Origin: Dipteris shenzhenensis
Lineage: Eukaryota; Polypodiophyta; Polypodiopsida; Gleicheniales
Assembly (NCBI GenBank): GCA_047967505.1
Contig: CM106539.1
Direction: 5' to 3' (one strand)
DNA: 64,000 nt
The notes under the pieces were generated by a model. The model was given only the letters and a program-made list of their open reading frames with translations, was not told where the DNA came from and ran no database searches. Positions 1 to 11,235 of this stretch are shown one piece after another; position 1 is the stretch's first letter; each line of letters begins with the position of its first letter. The position numbers and the translations under genes are program-made.

Positions 1-138
1 GTATGGAAAATTTGCGCAGTAAACGAGGCCGTGGTTCCAGCAATAACATTTGCGGGAGGCTTGTACACGCATACTGTAACGCGCTTAACGACCAGAAGCC
101 AAGATGCATATGCGGCAGCTGGGACGATCGCAGAACAG

Positions 139-239
139 GTGCACTCACATTCCCTACCTGCTGAAATTCAAAGGTTCCATGACTGATAAGAGACTCATGA
201 GCTACGATCTTTGTCTTCTGGATGGTTTGTTCGTCTCAG
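139..239 (+). other. intron of the ABCB relic
   Basis: Coding similarity stops at a Gln codon CAG followed by GT at 139 and resumes after a CAG acceptor at 239 with the residues IRTVYSFAGEE. The reading frame is preserved across the 101-base gap (phase 0). This shows the first half of the relic derives from an intron-containing genomic copy, not from a retrocopy. Confidence 0.75.
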
Positions 240-876
240 ATACGGACCGTCTATTCTTTTGCTGGAGAGGAGAAAGCTACTAAAGATTTCTCAAAATCTT
301 TGAAATTGACGCTAACATTGGGTTATAAAGAAGGAATCGCAAAGGGCTTGGGTATGGGAGTCACACACTCTATTGTTTTCTTCTCATTGGCGTTCGTTTT
401 CTGGTACGGAGTCCTCGTCCGTCGCGGAGAGGCAAACGCTGGAAATGCTATCACGGCTATGTTCTCTGCTATCCTCGGCGGCATTAAGGACTGAACAAGC
501 TTCCTTTCGTGTTTTCTCTGCTGAAGCCAGAAAGTGGTCCCGGATTGTCTTCCTCAAAGATCTTTAAGGAAGGCTTTGAGCAGTGTTACGGCATTCGGTA
601 GAGGAAGGGCAGCGGCCTACAACATTTTTGAGATGCTCAAAAAGCCTGCCAAGATGGACCGTAATAATGCCAATGGCTCGACGCTTTCCGAATTGCAAGG
701 TGACATAGAACTACGCAATGTGGCGTTTAATTACCCTTCCCGCCCGGATGCAAGAATTTTTGAGGACTTCAATTTGGCCATACCGTCGGGGAAGACTGTT
801 GCACTAGTTGGCAGCAGTTGGTCGGGCAAGAGCACAGTTATATCCCTGATAGAACGATTTTATGATCCCGACGCAG

Positions 877-976
877 GTCACAGATTCACCTTCTAGTGTG
901 ACTAAACAAGTGCATTTTGGTTTGAAAATAAAATTTCGTGCGCTTTAATCCCTTCTACATCCTCTGTCGCGACCAG
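877..976 (+). other. intron of the ABCB relic inside NBD1
   Basis: The frame DPDAG is interrupted after the first base of a Gly codon by GT (877); an acceptor ACCAG ends at 976 and the frame resumes as [13 protein letters not shown]. Removing 100 bases restores the codon (phase 1) and continuous NBD1 homology through the QEPALF Q-loop. Confidence 0.75.
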
Positions 977-2282
977 GTCAAGTTCTGCTCGACGGGATCG
1001 ACAAATTCGACATCCGAACTTTGCAATTGAGATGGCTGCGCGAACAGATAGGCTTAGTAAATCAGGAGCCTGCGTTGTTTGCAACTTCTATTCTAGAGAA
1101 TCTACTTTACGGTAAGGCAGGCGCTACAATACAAGAGGTGGAAGCAGCAGCTAGGGCCGCCAACGCACATACATTTATCAGTGACTTGCCCAATGACTAT
1201 TAACACTCTGGGACGCTAACGTTTCCTGATACTGCCAATGGTGGAATTTCAGAGCAATTACTTTCGGTTGATAAAGTTAGAAGGACAATTTGGCACGGAT
1301 GCCATCGTGTCTGGGTCCATCTCTGGGTTCTCCGGTGACCTCACGTCTGCGCATTCCCTCTCCTCCATGATCGCCGACGACTCCCTCAGTAACATCCGCA
1401 CCGTTGCTGCCTTTCAACGCCGAATCCAAAATCCTCTCCCTCTTCTCTTCCGCCCTGCATCGCCCTGCCCAGCCGCCAGCGTAGCCTCCTCCGGGGAAAT
1501 ATCTCGGGCTTTTTCTATGGCCTCTCCCAGATGTGTATGTACTCCAGCTATGGCCTCGTCCTCTGGTACGGGTCCACCCTCGTCAAGAACGGCACTGCAG
1601 AGTTCGGCGCCGTCATCAAAGTGTTCATGGTGCTCATGACAACAGCCGCCGCCGTAGCACAGACCCTATCGGTGACGCCTGACCTCATGAAGGCTTGCGA
1701 TGCACTGAAGTCCGTCTTCCAGATCATCGACCACAAAACGCAGATCGACCCCGACGACCCCAACGCCGAGAAAGCGGAGCAGGTGCGAGGTCATGACATC
1801 GAGCTGCAGGATGTGGAGTTTGCGTATCAGACGAGGCCAGACGTGACGATCTTCAAGGGGCGATGTTTGGAGGTGAAGGCAGGGGAGAGCGTGGCGCTGG
1901 TGGGAGCGAGCGGGTCGGGAAAGAGCTCGATCGGGGGGCTGAAGGAGAGATTCGACGATCCGGCAGGGGGGAGGGTGATGATTGATGGGAGGGACATTCG
2001 GCGATGGAAGTTGCGGTGGCTGAGGCAACACGAAGGGCTGGTGGAGGAGGAAGCAGCGTTGTTTACAACGACGATCTACGAAAACAAAAGCTATGGGAGA
2101 GGGGAGGGAGCAAAGCAAGGGGAGGTGGAGGAAGGAGGGAGGGTGGCGAATGCGCACAATTTTATAAGCAATCTACCAGAGGGGTATGCGACGGAAGTGG
2201 GCAATTTTCGGGAGGGCAAAAGCAAAGGGTTGCCATAGCCAGGGCAGTGTTGAAGGATCCAGCAATTCTCATCACTTCCTAG

Positions 2283-3878
2283 CTATCTGCATCAATGATT
2301 TACTTTTCCCATTCTCAAATTCTCTTCCATCATCAATCATTTGCTTTTACCATTGTCAAATTCTCTTCCATCACTTGTTTTGGACACACTTGTTCCTTTC
2401 TTCACATCTCAACGCCTCATGAGGTAACAAATCCACATTTGAAATTAGAGCTCTATCATTGCTATCCTAACCTTTTTCATTTTCTTGCAAGGGTAAGTAT
2501 AATAAAGCTAGGGGGACATTTTTCAAAACATACTTTGTAACTAATTATGATTATGAGACTCTAGTTCAAAATAAAAATTCACTCTTGCCATTTTGTTCAA
2601 AGGCGCTCTTTCCCTTTCTAAATATTTCTCTTTCTTTAATAAAATTGTGCTTTTACACACAAAAAATTGTGTCCATTGGGTCATTGTTTGCTTGGGTGTA
2701 GCTAATTTTGGTGAGGTTTTGGGAATTTTCTGCATATAGGCATCTTGCATGATCCATAACTTATGCATTACTCAACGAAATTTGGCAAACTTTATCTTCA
2801 AGTTATAGTACAGAAACATGAGAGCAAAAAATTATGGAATAAGGATTTGGAACGAGACCATTAAAGCATTACAAGTGGTATGTTGCATGTGAAGCATGCA
2901 TCCTGAAGACTATAGGATATAGTAATTTATTAAAAAATATCAAAGATTTTGTCCTATACATACATGCAACCAAGTAATCATTCAAAAGTACACTACATGA
3001 GCTTCTCCTCAACCCAAGGACACACCTAAATGAGAACATTAGGCATGGGTTCATAGACCCCCAATGTTGTGCTAAAATGATGTATAACCATTTGAGGGCA
3101 TGCTCCATAACTTTTTTTTAATTTGTTGAAAACCAAAACGGATTGAGGATTCAGAATCTAAACTAGTGGGACTATTGCATGGTGGTCTTAAAAAATTGAT
3201 AGTTGTTAGTATTGGTATCTAGATTTACCCTAAAATGGAAAACATTAATAAAGTGCAGTTTGTGCATGTGCAAAGATCTTTTAATAAATCCAAGACTATT
3301 TACAATTTTGAATCGTTTCTTTTTCCATACACTTTTGCTATATGGCTCATAAGCATGCCAAAGGTTATCGCATTTCATAATACATAGCATCAAACCTGAT
3401 AGTGTGCCCTTTGGTTTGTGTTTTGAAGCATTTTAGGCCACATTACACTTGTTTGGGATATCCAATTCTACTGACATGTATTACCGAAGGGGGCAAAAAC
3501 CGACGGTTGAAAATTTTGCTACTCCTGCAAATTTCAAATTTTCACACCTCTCGCTTATCAAATCTTGGAAGATTAAGTACCTGCGTCCTACAAATGCCCT
3601 GCAATCCGCACGGACCTCAACATGACCTTGTGCAGACTTTGATTTGCCATTGTCATATATTGGGTGAGTTGTCTTCTATTCTTTGCTTGCCTCACTAGCT
3701 AGCTTCTCTAGGTCTATTCTGGATTGGTCATAGCCATGGCGTCAATGGCAACATACAGCTCGCCATGCCTTGCAAGAGAAGCAGACAGAGGTTATGAGAT
3801 AGGAAAGCTGAAAAGCCAGGTCAAGGCACAATGAACAGACACATGCTAGATGCAATATGCTAGATGTAATGCAGGGTT
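2283..3878. other. AT-rich intergenic DNA
   Basis: No coding segment, RNA gene or repeat structure was recognised here. Short open frames are scattered on both strands and resemble nothing I know. The missing 3' end of the ABCB gene is not found in this stretch. Confidence 0.5.
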
Positions 3879-3884
3879 AGTGGT

Positions 3885-4341
3885 GCCTAAACATTAGAAA
3901 AAAGGGAAACTCATTTTGGGACCTTTTAGCCTGGAAGGAAAATAGCCGTCCACCAATCAATTCATTGAGGATACTTGAGCTACTTTATTATATTTGACGG
4001 ATGGTGTAGAATTCGATACTTTTGACATCATCGGCATGGCCGAAGCAGGCCAAAATCCTCGGCCCTAGCCAATTTGTCAAATCGCTTTCTTCAGTACACT
4101 TTTTTTGCGAAGCCTTTTTGGCCTTTTTTGGGCCTTCGGGTGCTCGTTTTCAGTGTTTAAAATGTCGTCCCGAGGGTTTTGGCCCGCTTTGAACACATAG
4201 GTGATGTTAGAAGTACCAAATTCCACATCGTGCATTAGTGGAGTTATGTCGTATTTTAGTGTTTTAGAGAAAAAAAATGAAGAAATTGTGAATTTCTCTC
4301 AGGGTCCCAAAATGAGCTTCCTTTTTTCCTAATGCTAGCGC
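3885..4341. mobile_element. MITE-like non-autonomous DNA transposon
   Basis: A 457-base element bounded by imperfect terminal inverted repeats of about 40 bases. The left end contains CATTAGAAAAAAGGG and CTCATTTTGGGACC; the right end carries their reverse complements (GGTCCCAAAATGAG and CTAATGCTAGCGC). A direct AGTGGT lies immediately outside both ends (3879-3884 and 4342-4347) and is the likely 6-bp target-site duplication. It has no coding capacity. Superfamily is uncertain: the exact end could be off by a few bases, so an 8-bp duplication (hAT-like) or another class is not excluded. Confidence 0.75.
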
Positions 4342-4420
4342 AGTGGTTGTTTGTGATTGAGCTTTGGGATAGTTTACTTGTTTCATTTCTTAAACCAGAC
4401 TTGGTCTAAATGTGATTTTC

Positions 4421-5215
4421 CTAAACTAGATCGGTGGTTGGAACATCATGCAACCGTAGGCTGGTTCAGCTCAATCACCAGTTATGTGATTGTCCTGAAC
4501 TAGCGTGGTTGAACAGACATTAGCTGTTGTCTAGCTCGGTGACGTGGTTGAGCAGAAATTAAGAGCAATATATTTTGTAATAGAATAGCAATATATTATT
4601 ATTTTGCTAAACCATCTTGGTGGTTGAAACATCATGCAATTGTGGCTGCTTCAGCTCAATCTCCAATTATCTAATTATCCTGAACTAGCGTGTTGAACAG
4701 ACATTAGTTATTGACTAGCTCGGTGGTTGAAACTATTATTTTTCTTACTACTTAAATTTGTTAAATTTAATTTTCTGCTATTCGAGTCATATATCACTAT
4801 TTCTAGACCAGGATGGCTTGGACTTAATGTGATTGTCCTAAACTAGCCTGGTGCTAGTTCAAGACAAATGGTTCAAGACAAACAATAAGTAATTACTGAC
4901 ATAAATCGTGATTGAAATTATGAAATTCAAAAATGAAAAGAAATATATTGTTATTTTCTAATTGTGAAATTCAGAAATGAAAAGTAATATACTTGTGATT
5001 GTCTAATATGTGAAGTTGAGACCGTCAGGCTAAACCAGCCCGGTTGTTGAAATTGTGATAGTGTCCTAAACCATCTCGGTGGTTGAAATTATGACTGTCC
5101 TAAATGTGTCCTAAACCATCCCAGTGGTTGACTATCCTAAACATGTCCTAAACTAGCCCAATGATTGAAATTGTGACTATCCTAAACAAGCTCGAGTGTG
5201 GTGGTTGAAAATTAT
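4421..5215. repeat. degenerate tandem repeat, CTAAACCAGCCCGGTGGTTGAAA-like core
   Basis: Two diverged copies of a unit of about 125-140 bases occupy 4421-4560 and 4607-4730. Each begins with CTAAACYA..TCGGTGGTTG, then CATCATGCAA, CAGCTCAATC, CCTGAACTAGCG and GAACAGACATTAG. Shorter copies of the core recur near 4835, 5031, 5062, 5112 and 5150. It looks like an eroded satellite or an internally repeated TE tail. No protein reading is apparent. Confidence 0.6.
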
Positions 5216-5690
5216 TTTGCTTCATTATATACTTTAGTTAGACTGTGTTTTGTGTTGTTTTAGTAGTGCAAAAAGGGGGCTCACTGTTCTGTTGTTCATG
5301 TATGTTGGGCAGTAGATGGAGTTGTATCTCAAGTTTATGGACTAGGATCCAGACATTTCAATTGGATAGAGAAGCTTTGAGCATTGTAAGCCCTGGTACA
5401 TCAGAAAACTCAAAGACAGAAATGTATGTTGTTGCAAAACACACATAAACTTTGACCTGGCTCGGCAAGCTATGAGTGACTTGAGATCTGGTTGTGTTGG
5501 AGCATTGCTCCATGAGGATCAATGCCCATGTCTCCCCGATGAATGTGCAGTCTATAGGCCACCTGGATCCTCATCATGTGTTGCAAGGAGAGCAAGTTTT
5601 GTAGCCTAAGCTCTCTATGGGAGCGGGTAGTTTAAAAAATACATTTCATGTCTGTCGAAATGAAATGAGGGAAGATAACCATGTTTTTTA
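5216..5690. other. unassigned stretch
   Basis: Contains a 67-codon plus-strand open frame (5245-5448) that I cannot relate to any family, and no other recognisable structure. Confidence 0.3.
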
Positions 5691-6755
5691 AAAATGGAGG
5701 AGATTTGAAAATATCAATGTTAAAGGATCCGATAAAAAGAGATGGCTACTATCATGTAAGAGCACTTAGCCAAGGGGCTTGTAGGCCATAGATTTTGCTG
5801 AAAATTATTCATTTCAAGAACAAGATGAGATACAAAGTTCTCACTGGTACAACAAATTAATAACAATTCTTGTGCATATCACATATAGTCATTTTCTTGA
5901 TTCTTCTACGCCTGATGCCAATCTGCTTGCTGACTCATAGAAGTCCAGGTCATTGTAACACACATACCATTTCCACATTTCAGAAGATAGGAAACATGAC
6001 ACCTTATTTGTGCAGCATGCTTTTCTACTACATTGGAAATGGCTGAAAAAGGAAAATACCCATGCAGAAAATATAAAACAACATTGGGTGTGGTTAGATG
6101 GTACTGTCTCTCAATTTAAATCAGCTTGTGGATTCTACTTTGTCTCAAGGTTCAAATCCTTGACCGGTCTAGACATGATGTGGAATTTCTTTGGGTCTAG
6201 CCATGGCAAGGGTGAACATGATGGATGCGGTGCTGTTATTAAGCAAGCTCTGTTTAAACACCAATTAGCATGCCCTCAAGAAAAACTCAATGATGCCCAT
6301 GATGTCTTACAGCCAACCTCTCCACATACATGCATTTAACATACAATAAACAAAGCCTTAAGAATAGTGTAGTATGCAAAGTGTTTCATGAAGTGAAAGT
6401 GGATGAAGTGCAAAGGAGAATCCAACACGATTGTGAGAAAATTAAAGGAGTTTGTGGTTTGCATAGCATATGGGGCTTTTCAAACAACCAACTGATTAAA
6501 ACAAGAAAACTTTCTTGTTTCTACAGTGCATGCATCATAGGGGATCATGACGATTGTGAGAACATTGCAACTATGAAGACATGGGAGCGAGTTCAAGTTT
6601 TATGGAGTGATAAATAATGGAGAGACAAACGACTCACCACAGTTTGGGGAGAGTTTTGATGACCTCACTGATTGTCTGGAAGAGGGGGATAGCTGTGTAA
6701 TTGTCGCTCCCTTTGGGGAGGACGAGAAATATGACTCATACTTGAGTCCTAGGTG
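5691..6755 (+). pseudogene. relic of an uncharacterised TE-associated protein (DGxxxQFK / WNFFGSxHGKG family)
   Basis: One frame runs from about 5790 to 6339 with stops at about 5938 and 5956, then shifts frame into 6330-6617 and possibly on to 6755. Visible blocks are DFAENYSFQEQDEIQSSHWY, ISEDRKHDTLFVQHAF, WVWLDGTVSQFKSA, MMWNFFGSSHGKGEHDG and, after the frameshift, VQRRIQHDCEKIKGVCGLHS and KLSCFYSACIIGDHDDCEN. From memory, proteins with these blocks recur in plant and invertebrate genomes with an acidic DG, the HGKG motif and a Cys cluster, and behave like transposon-derived genes; I cannot name a formal family with certainty. The block order is colinear, so this is one decayed gene and not chance similarity. 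No inverted repeats bounding it were found. Confidence 0.6.
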
Positions 6756-8410
6756 AGCAATTTTGAAACAATACATGTAGCATATCCTGAGCAAGTAGCC
6801 AAGGAGGAAGGCCTAGAAACCATCTCCTCTGGATCCCGCCCAGCCCACCTAGCAAGCCACCCAACCTCTCCCACCTCCCCTTCCTCACACCAATCTACTC
6901 GAATATTCTTCCAACGCATCTAACACCACCATCGCATAGCACGAGACCTCCCCATCCATCTCATCTACGGTTCCGGTTGACCTCCTTGAAGAGGCCCTCA
7001 ACATGCTACTCAAGGCGACCAATTCTATATAGACGGTCGATGATACAACACCCACAGGCATAGCAGAGAAGGAACCCATGCCCATTGAAGAGGATGAGGT
7101 TCTGCAAGCTCCTCCCTCCTCGCTAAAAAATATACAGTGGTGCCCTGACTTGTAGTCATTCCAAGAACTGCCAAATAGTACACTTATGCATCATTGGAAG
7201 TGCCAACTCGAAGGCTCCCACCTCCACCTCTACGAAATCTTGGAGATGCGCCCCCTCACAAAATTCATCACCTAGTCTTTCAACGATTGGCAATGCGCCC
7301 ATCCAAAGCACACAAGAGGAGGATACCATCTTATCCCTGATGCTCCAGTCCCACGGACCGATGCTGACGCTGGTCTCTAGCCTCGCTGGCGCATTCGCTT
7401 CCATAAAATGGAGCTATTTTGGTGGTACTAGCATAGTGCCCACATCGATCGCCGGATCCAGCCCTTATACATGCCAATGGAATGATGATGGACTTGGACG
7501 AAATTCTGCGAGCTCTAGCAATAGGACCCTAATATGTTGTATAATTTTCCTAAGTACAACTTCCCTAAAGAAATGACTTAGGAGGGATTTGACTTCCACC
7601 TCCAGTCATTTGACGACACGTATGGCTCGGTACCCGATCCAACCGTCGTAGCAGCGGTCCACTTCAACCATCACTTTCTCTTACTCCTCTGCGACCTCCC
7701 CGCCCACAGCCACCCCATCAATGACCGCCTCGACAATTTGACCAATTAGATTGTCTTCAACCATGACATTGGTCCTAGGCAGTTTCAAGACCTTCGCCTC
7801 TACCTCCACGTTCACAATCTCCACAGCCACCACATTCGCACGTACGAGGATATGCATGCCACCCTCTTTTGGAAGGATAGCTAAGATATATTTAAACCAT
7901 GCAGGAAATTTTGCGAGTGGATTAGGAAGCATTAAAGGCATTCATATTTGATGTCAAATGCTTGAAGGTAGGCTAGAAAGTGCCTCAAGAAAGAGTGAGG
8001 AGACACCAATGGTTTTTCTATAGTGACTCAATTTGGGCAAATTTTATTTGCTTTATGAGGTGGCATAATACACCATAATCTCACATTTTTTCTAAGTAGT
8101 CACATTTTTAAATATCAAGAGTTGCTAGATGCTTGTTGCTCTTTTTGAAATGTTTACTGAAATGAATGCATCTGGTTAATCATAGTATGGCATATGGATA
8201 TGTTAAGTAACATGGAATGATCCTTAAACATTGTGTATTTCTCAAAGGAATTCTTAGTTAGGAATTGATGGAGCTTGTGTGTACTATAATACTAATGGGT
8301 GCCTTTTAATACCCTTGGGTCTCAAAGAATTTAAGCAATCTCTAAAAGGATTGCTACTCAAGTTCTTTTGCACGGCTTATCATTCACAACTCATTTGTGA
8401 CTCATTTGGC
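6756..8410. other. unassigned, possible decayed coding sequence
   Basis: A plus-strand frame (first codon position as in 6841) reads a protein-like stretch at 7582-7746 (about 55 codons, with LPAHSHPINDRLDNL) and again at 7750-7880. It contains about fifteen stops, eleven of them TAG, over some 360 codons. That density is near random expectation, so coding ancestry is only a possibility. The antisense frame is also open at 7681-7941. Nothing here is recognised. Confidence 0.25.
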
Positions 8411-8414
8411 ATTG

Positions 8415-8600
8415 TCCCTTTGCCAAAATTTGCCCATAAAAGCTCCCTTTGCCAAAATTTGCCCATAGATACTGATGCTACTACTCCTCCTAGTTGTAGA
8501 AGCTCCCTTTGTGGAAGCCAAATTTGTCCCTTTGGAGAAGCTCCCTTTGCCAAAATTCACCCATAGAGACTGATGCTACTCCTCCTCCCAGTTGAGCTCC
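8415..8600. repeat. short minisatellite, AGCTCCCTTTGCCAAAATTT-like unit
   Basis: Three to four imperfect copies of a unit containing CTCCCTTTGCCAAAATT and CCCATAGA.ACTGATGCTACT lie in tandem. They account for the CT-rich composition here. Confidence 0.5.
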
Positions 8601-9260
8601 CCTTTGCTAGATACCTCTTCCCCTTGCTTTGTTGCCTTCACCCCTCCTTGCTTAGTGGCCTCCACCTATGCCACCACTCCCTTGTTGCCTCCATCCATTC
8701 CTCCATCCTCATATGTAGATTTTGCTTGGGAGATGCCGCTTTGGTTATCTAGCTTATAGCACTTGGTTAAAGAGGATTATAATGCCGAGGGGATTGTAGG
8801 TGGTGGACTGGTAAGTTGCAAGATGCCCTTGAGATTGCGTTACGGAGACTCGGTCGTAGGTCTACATCCAATTAATGTTGGCTTGTAGACTTTCAAGGGT
8901 GCAGACCCATGGGTTCAGTTCCTCGGGCTTTGCTAATTGCATCACATCATCATCCACCGGATGGACTCCCTGATGATGTGGCACTAGGCTTAGAAATTGA
9001 GCAAAATGTGATGGGCGGCAAGAGTTTGGACATCAGAGGGGCGAAGAAGAGAGAGGCTAGATGGATGAAGATCTAATGAAAAATAGGACATGGCGAGAGT
9101 GGGACGACAGTGATTGGGATTGTGGTGGAGGATGGTTTGGAGGGCGTTAGGAGGGAGTGGGGCTGTGAGATCTAGGTGGAATATAATATTTTGTGCACGG
9201 AGTGCATTGAAGTGCATTTGGAGTGTCTGGGGGATAGTGTATATGTGGCTAATTGTGCAG
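8601..9260. other. unassigned intergenic DNA
   Basis: No gene, repeat or structured RNA was recognised. Confidence 0.4.
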
Positions 9261-11235
9261 AGACCTCCCTGTACATCTAGAATTCTTGTTGCTCATGGTC
9301 TTCCAACCCTGAGTCTTCTGAGTGACTGGGGGTACGCTGTCGCTCATTTTGCTCTTGCAGGGACATTGTTAATGCCCATTCCTATGTGAAGAGATCCTGT
9401 AATGTTTTGGATCAGGCGTTCATAGCTCTCTTGAGTCCTGACATGCTGTGCCTTTGCCCGTGCCTTTTGCTCTAGTGTTGTTCTGAGGCTGGACTCTGCT
9501 TTGTCGGTCTGGTTCATGAGCGTTTGGACTAGGGATTCACTGGAGGAGAGCTCATCCTTGAGCTTTGTGAGACTGCTAGCTCTAGCTCCTTAGCCTTTGT
9601 TCGGTACTCCTTTACTCTATCTAGGGCCATTTGCCCTGTGGCTTGGGCGGCAACCATCATGGTGTGGCTGTCGGGTGAGGAGAGCTATGCCTACAGGAGG
9701 GTTGCGGAGAGTTGTGAGGCATGTTCCTACCTCCTTTGGAAATTGTCTATGCCACCTATAAGAGTTGTGCCATGGATTCGAATGAATTTTGCTTCATCTG
9801 GTTGGCATGAGACAGATGTTCGGATGTCATGTGGTTGTAGACACTTGATGCCTGATAGTGGGGCACAATCCAAAATTGTAGAGCCTTTGTGAGGCTTGCC
9901 CATGGAGAGGAGGAGGAGGAAGTGGTCTCTTGAGGATGGGCCATTGCTGAGGCCGAGACTTGGGGCATAGTAGGGGTTGCCAAAATAGCTTGGGCTCCTC
10001 GGTGGAGGCCAATCGTGACCGTTTCATCACTTGGGAGGTCATCGACCAAGATGGGCTCTTGTTGTACCCTTTTTTCCTTGTCTTGAGGATCCTCTCACTG
10101 GAGCCATAGTTGATGGCTTAGGAATGCCTACATTTGTCGATCCGCATACTATGCGAGCAATTGACTTGGGTTCGTCGGTTGTGCAAGATGGCTGGCCGAA
10201 GTGGCACTGGGATACGTTCTTGCTCGCTTTGGCTTGACCTCTACTTCTTCTTGCTCTGCTTGTGCCGATCCCATGGTGGTTGACTTTTTAGCCAACCCAT
10301 AGCTGATAGGCAGATGCTGCTACAACATGTGGTAGAGAATATGCACGTATAGCATCGGGTTGCCGATGACCTCTCCGTGTGTTTTGAGGTCCTCCCTCAT
10401 TTGATTGTAGAAGTAATCTATCCAGCTCGTGACCTAGGGTTCTGCCAGCTTGCAACAAAATATTCGGCACGATTGAATGGTGGTGGTCGGTGTGCCTTAC
10501 TTGCGTCAACCACTACAGGGTCCTCACTGGTCTTTCCACCTCCTTCTTGATAATCTCTGTGAAGTGGATGCACCCTTTTCTTTTCTTGCAGCCGTAGTGG
10601 CAAATTTTGCTAAGGGCCTCGAGCATCTTCTTCTTCATTGCATACTTGTTGTTGATGATCGACAGGCCGAGGGTGGCTCTCACCACGTCCTGATTGAGGT
10701 GGTAGAAGTGGGGATTTCCTGTTGCATCTCAAAGGACGCCCACATTTGTGTTGGAGTTGTAGGACTGGAGGAACTCTCCCAAGTGCCTCATGTCCAAGTG
10801 GCATGGAAGGCGATCTGCACTGAGCTCAGGTCTGTCATTGCTAGTGTGTCTTGCACTGCTAGCTCCTTTAGTGCCGCATAAGCTGTTGTTGTGCGCAGTA
10901 GTAGAGGGTATAATCATGCCCCTCATAGGCATAGCGAGTGTGGATGGCGCATGCATCTAGTTGCTGGAGGGAGCCAGGCTTTCCCAAGTGACAAGTGTGT
11001 TTGTGAGCACAAGACTTTGTACTCTCCTTGTGTGGGAGTCGGGGTGTGCTTTCTTGACGTCCTTGAGGGGGGTGTGCCTGCTGTTGTTGTCGGACCCTCC
11101 TGGGTGGCTTGTTACGTAGACACTTTCTCCTCCACTTGTAAATCCTTGACTGGAAATTTGGAGGGCATGCGGATTGTGGCCGAGGGCATACTTTGTGAGT
11201 CAGAGGGACCGGTGGCTTGTGGGATAGCGCTATAG
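9261..11235 (-). pseudogene. decayed gag-like ORF with coiled coil
   Basis: Minus-strand coding remains. One frame runs from 10956 to 10288 with only two stops, a TGA in GVL*DATG and a TAG in RTL*WLTQ. It includes HLDMRHLGEFLQSYNSNTNV, HFYHLNQDVVRATLGL, KKKMLEALSKICHYGCKKR and PDAIRAYSLPHVVAA. Further downstream on the minus strand, between about 9660 and 9340, two frames joined by one frameshift read MALDRVKEYRTKAKELELAV and then LTKLKDELSSSESLVQTLMN and TLEQKARAKAQHVRTQE, clearly a charged coiled coil. A helical N-terminal region followed by a coiled coil fits a plant retrotransposon gag, but no zinc knuckle is attached. Assignment to gag is by style and neighbourhood, not by a diagnostic motif. 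Confidence 0.5.

Larger units (their letters stand above)
1..2282 (+). pseudogene. ABCB-type (P-glycoprotein/MDR-like) ABC transporter, truncated and frameshifted
   Basis: Relic of a full-size plant ABCB transporter, a plasma-membrane ATP-driven efflux or auxin-type pump. It enters the window from the left. In order: end of transmembrane domain 1 (1-138 and 240-490), nucleotide-binding domain 1 (about 690-876 and 977-1200), transmembrane domain 2 (about 1255-1700), nucleotide-binding domain 2 (1770-2282). NBD1 has a Walker A reading GSSWSGKST, with Trp where Gly is expected. NBD2 has an intact Walker A (GASGSGKSS) and the signature FSGGQKQRVAIARAV, but its Q-loop region reads LVEEEAALF instead of the usual QQEPALF-like form. 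Frame breaks lie near 494, 1201, 1420 and 2190. The frame ends at a stop (2280-2282) just before Walker B, so D-loop and H-loop are absent. The first half keeps two introns; the GC- and purine-rich second half shows none after 1531. Family assignment is secure; it cannot encode a working pump. Confidence 0.9.

Noticed and set aside
5245-5448. 67-codon open frame as a small gene
   Set aside because: No ribosomal, signal or domain feature, and the surrounding sequence is repeat-derived.
6841-7935. A long plus-strand frame interrupted mostly by TAG codons, suggesting stop-codon reassignment or CAG-to-TAG decay
   Set aside because: About fifteen stops in some 360 codons is close to random expectation, the antisense frame is also open, and no known motif appears. 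TAG excess alone is not evidence.
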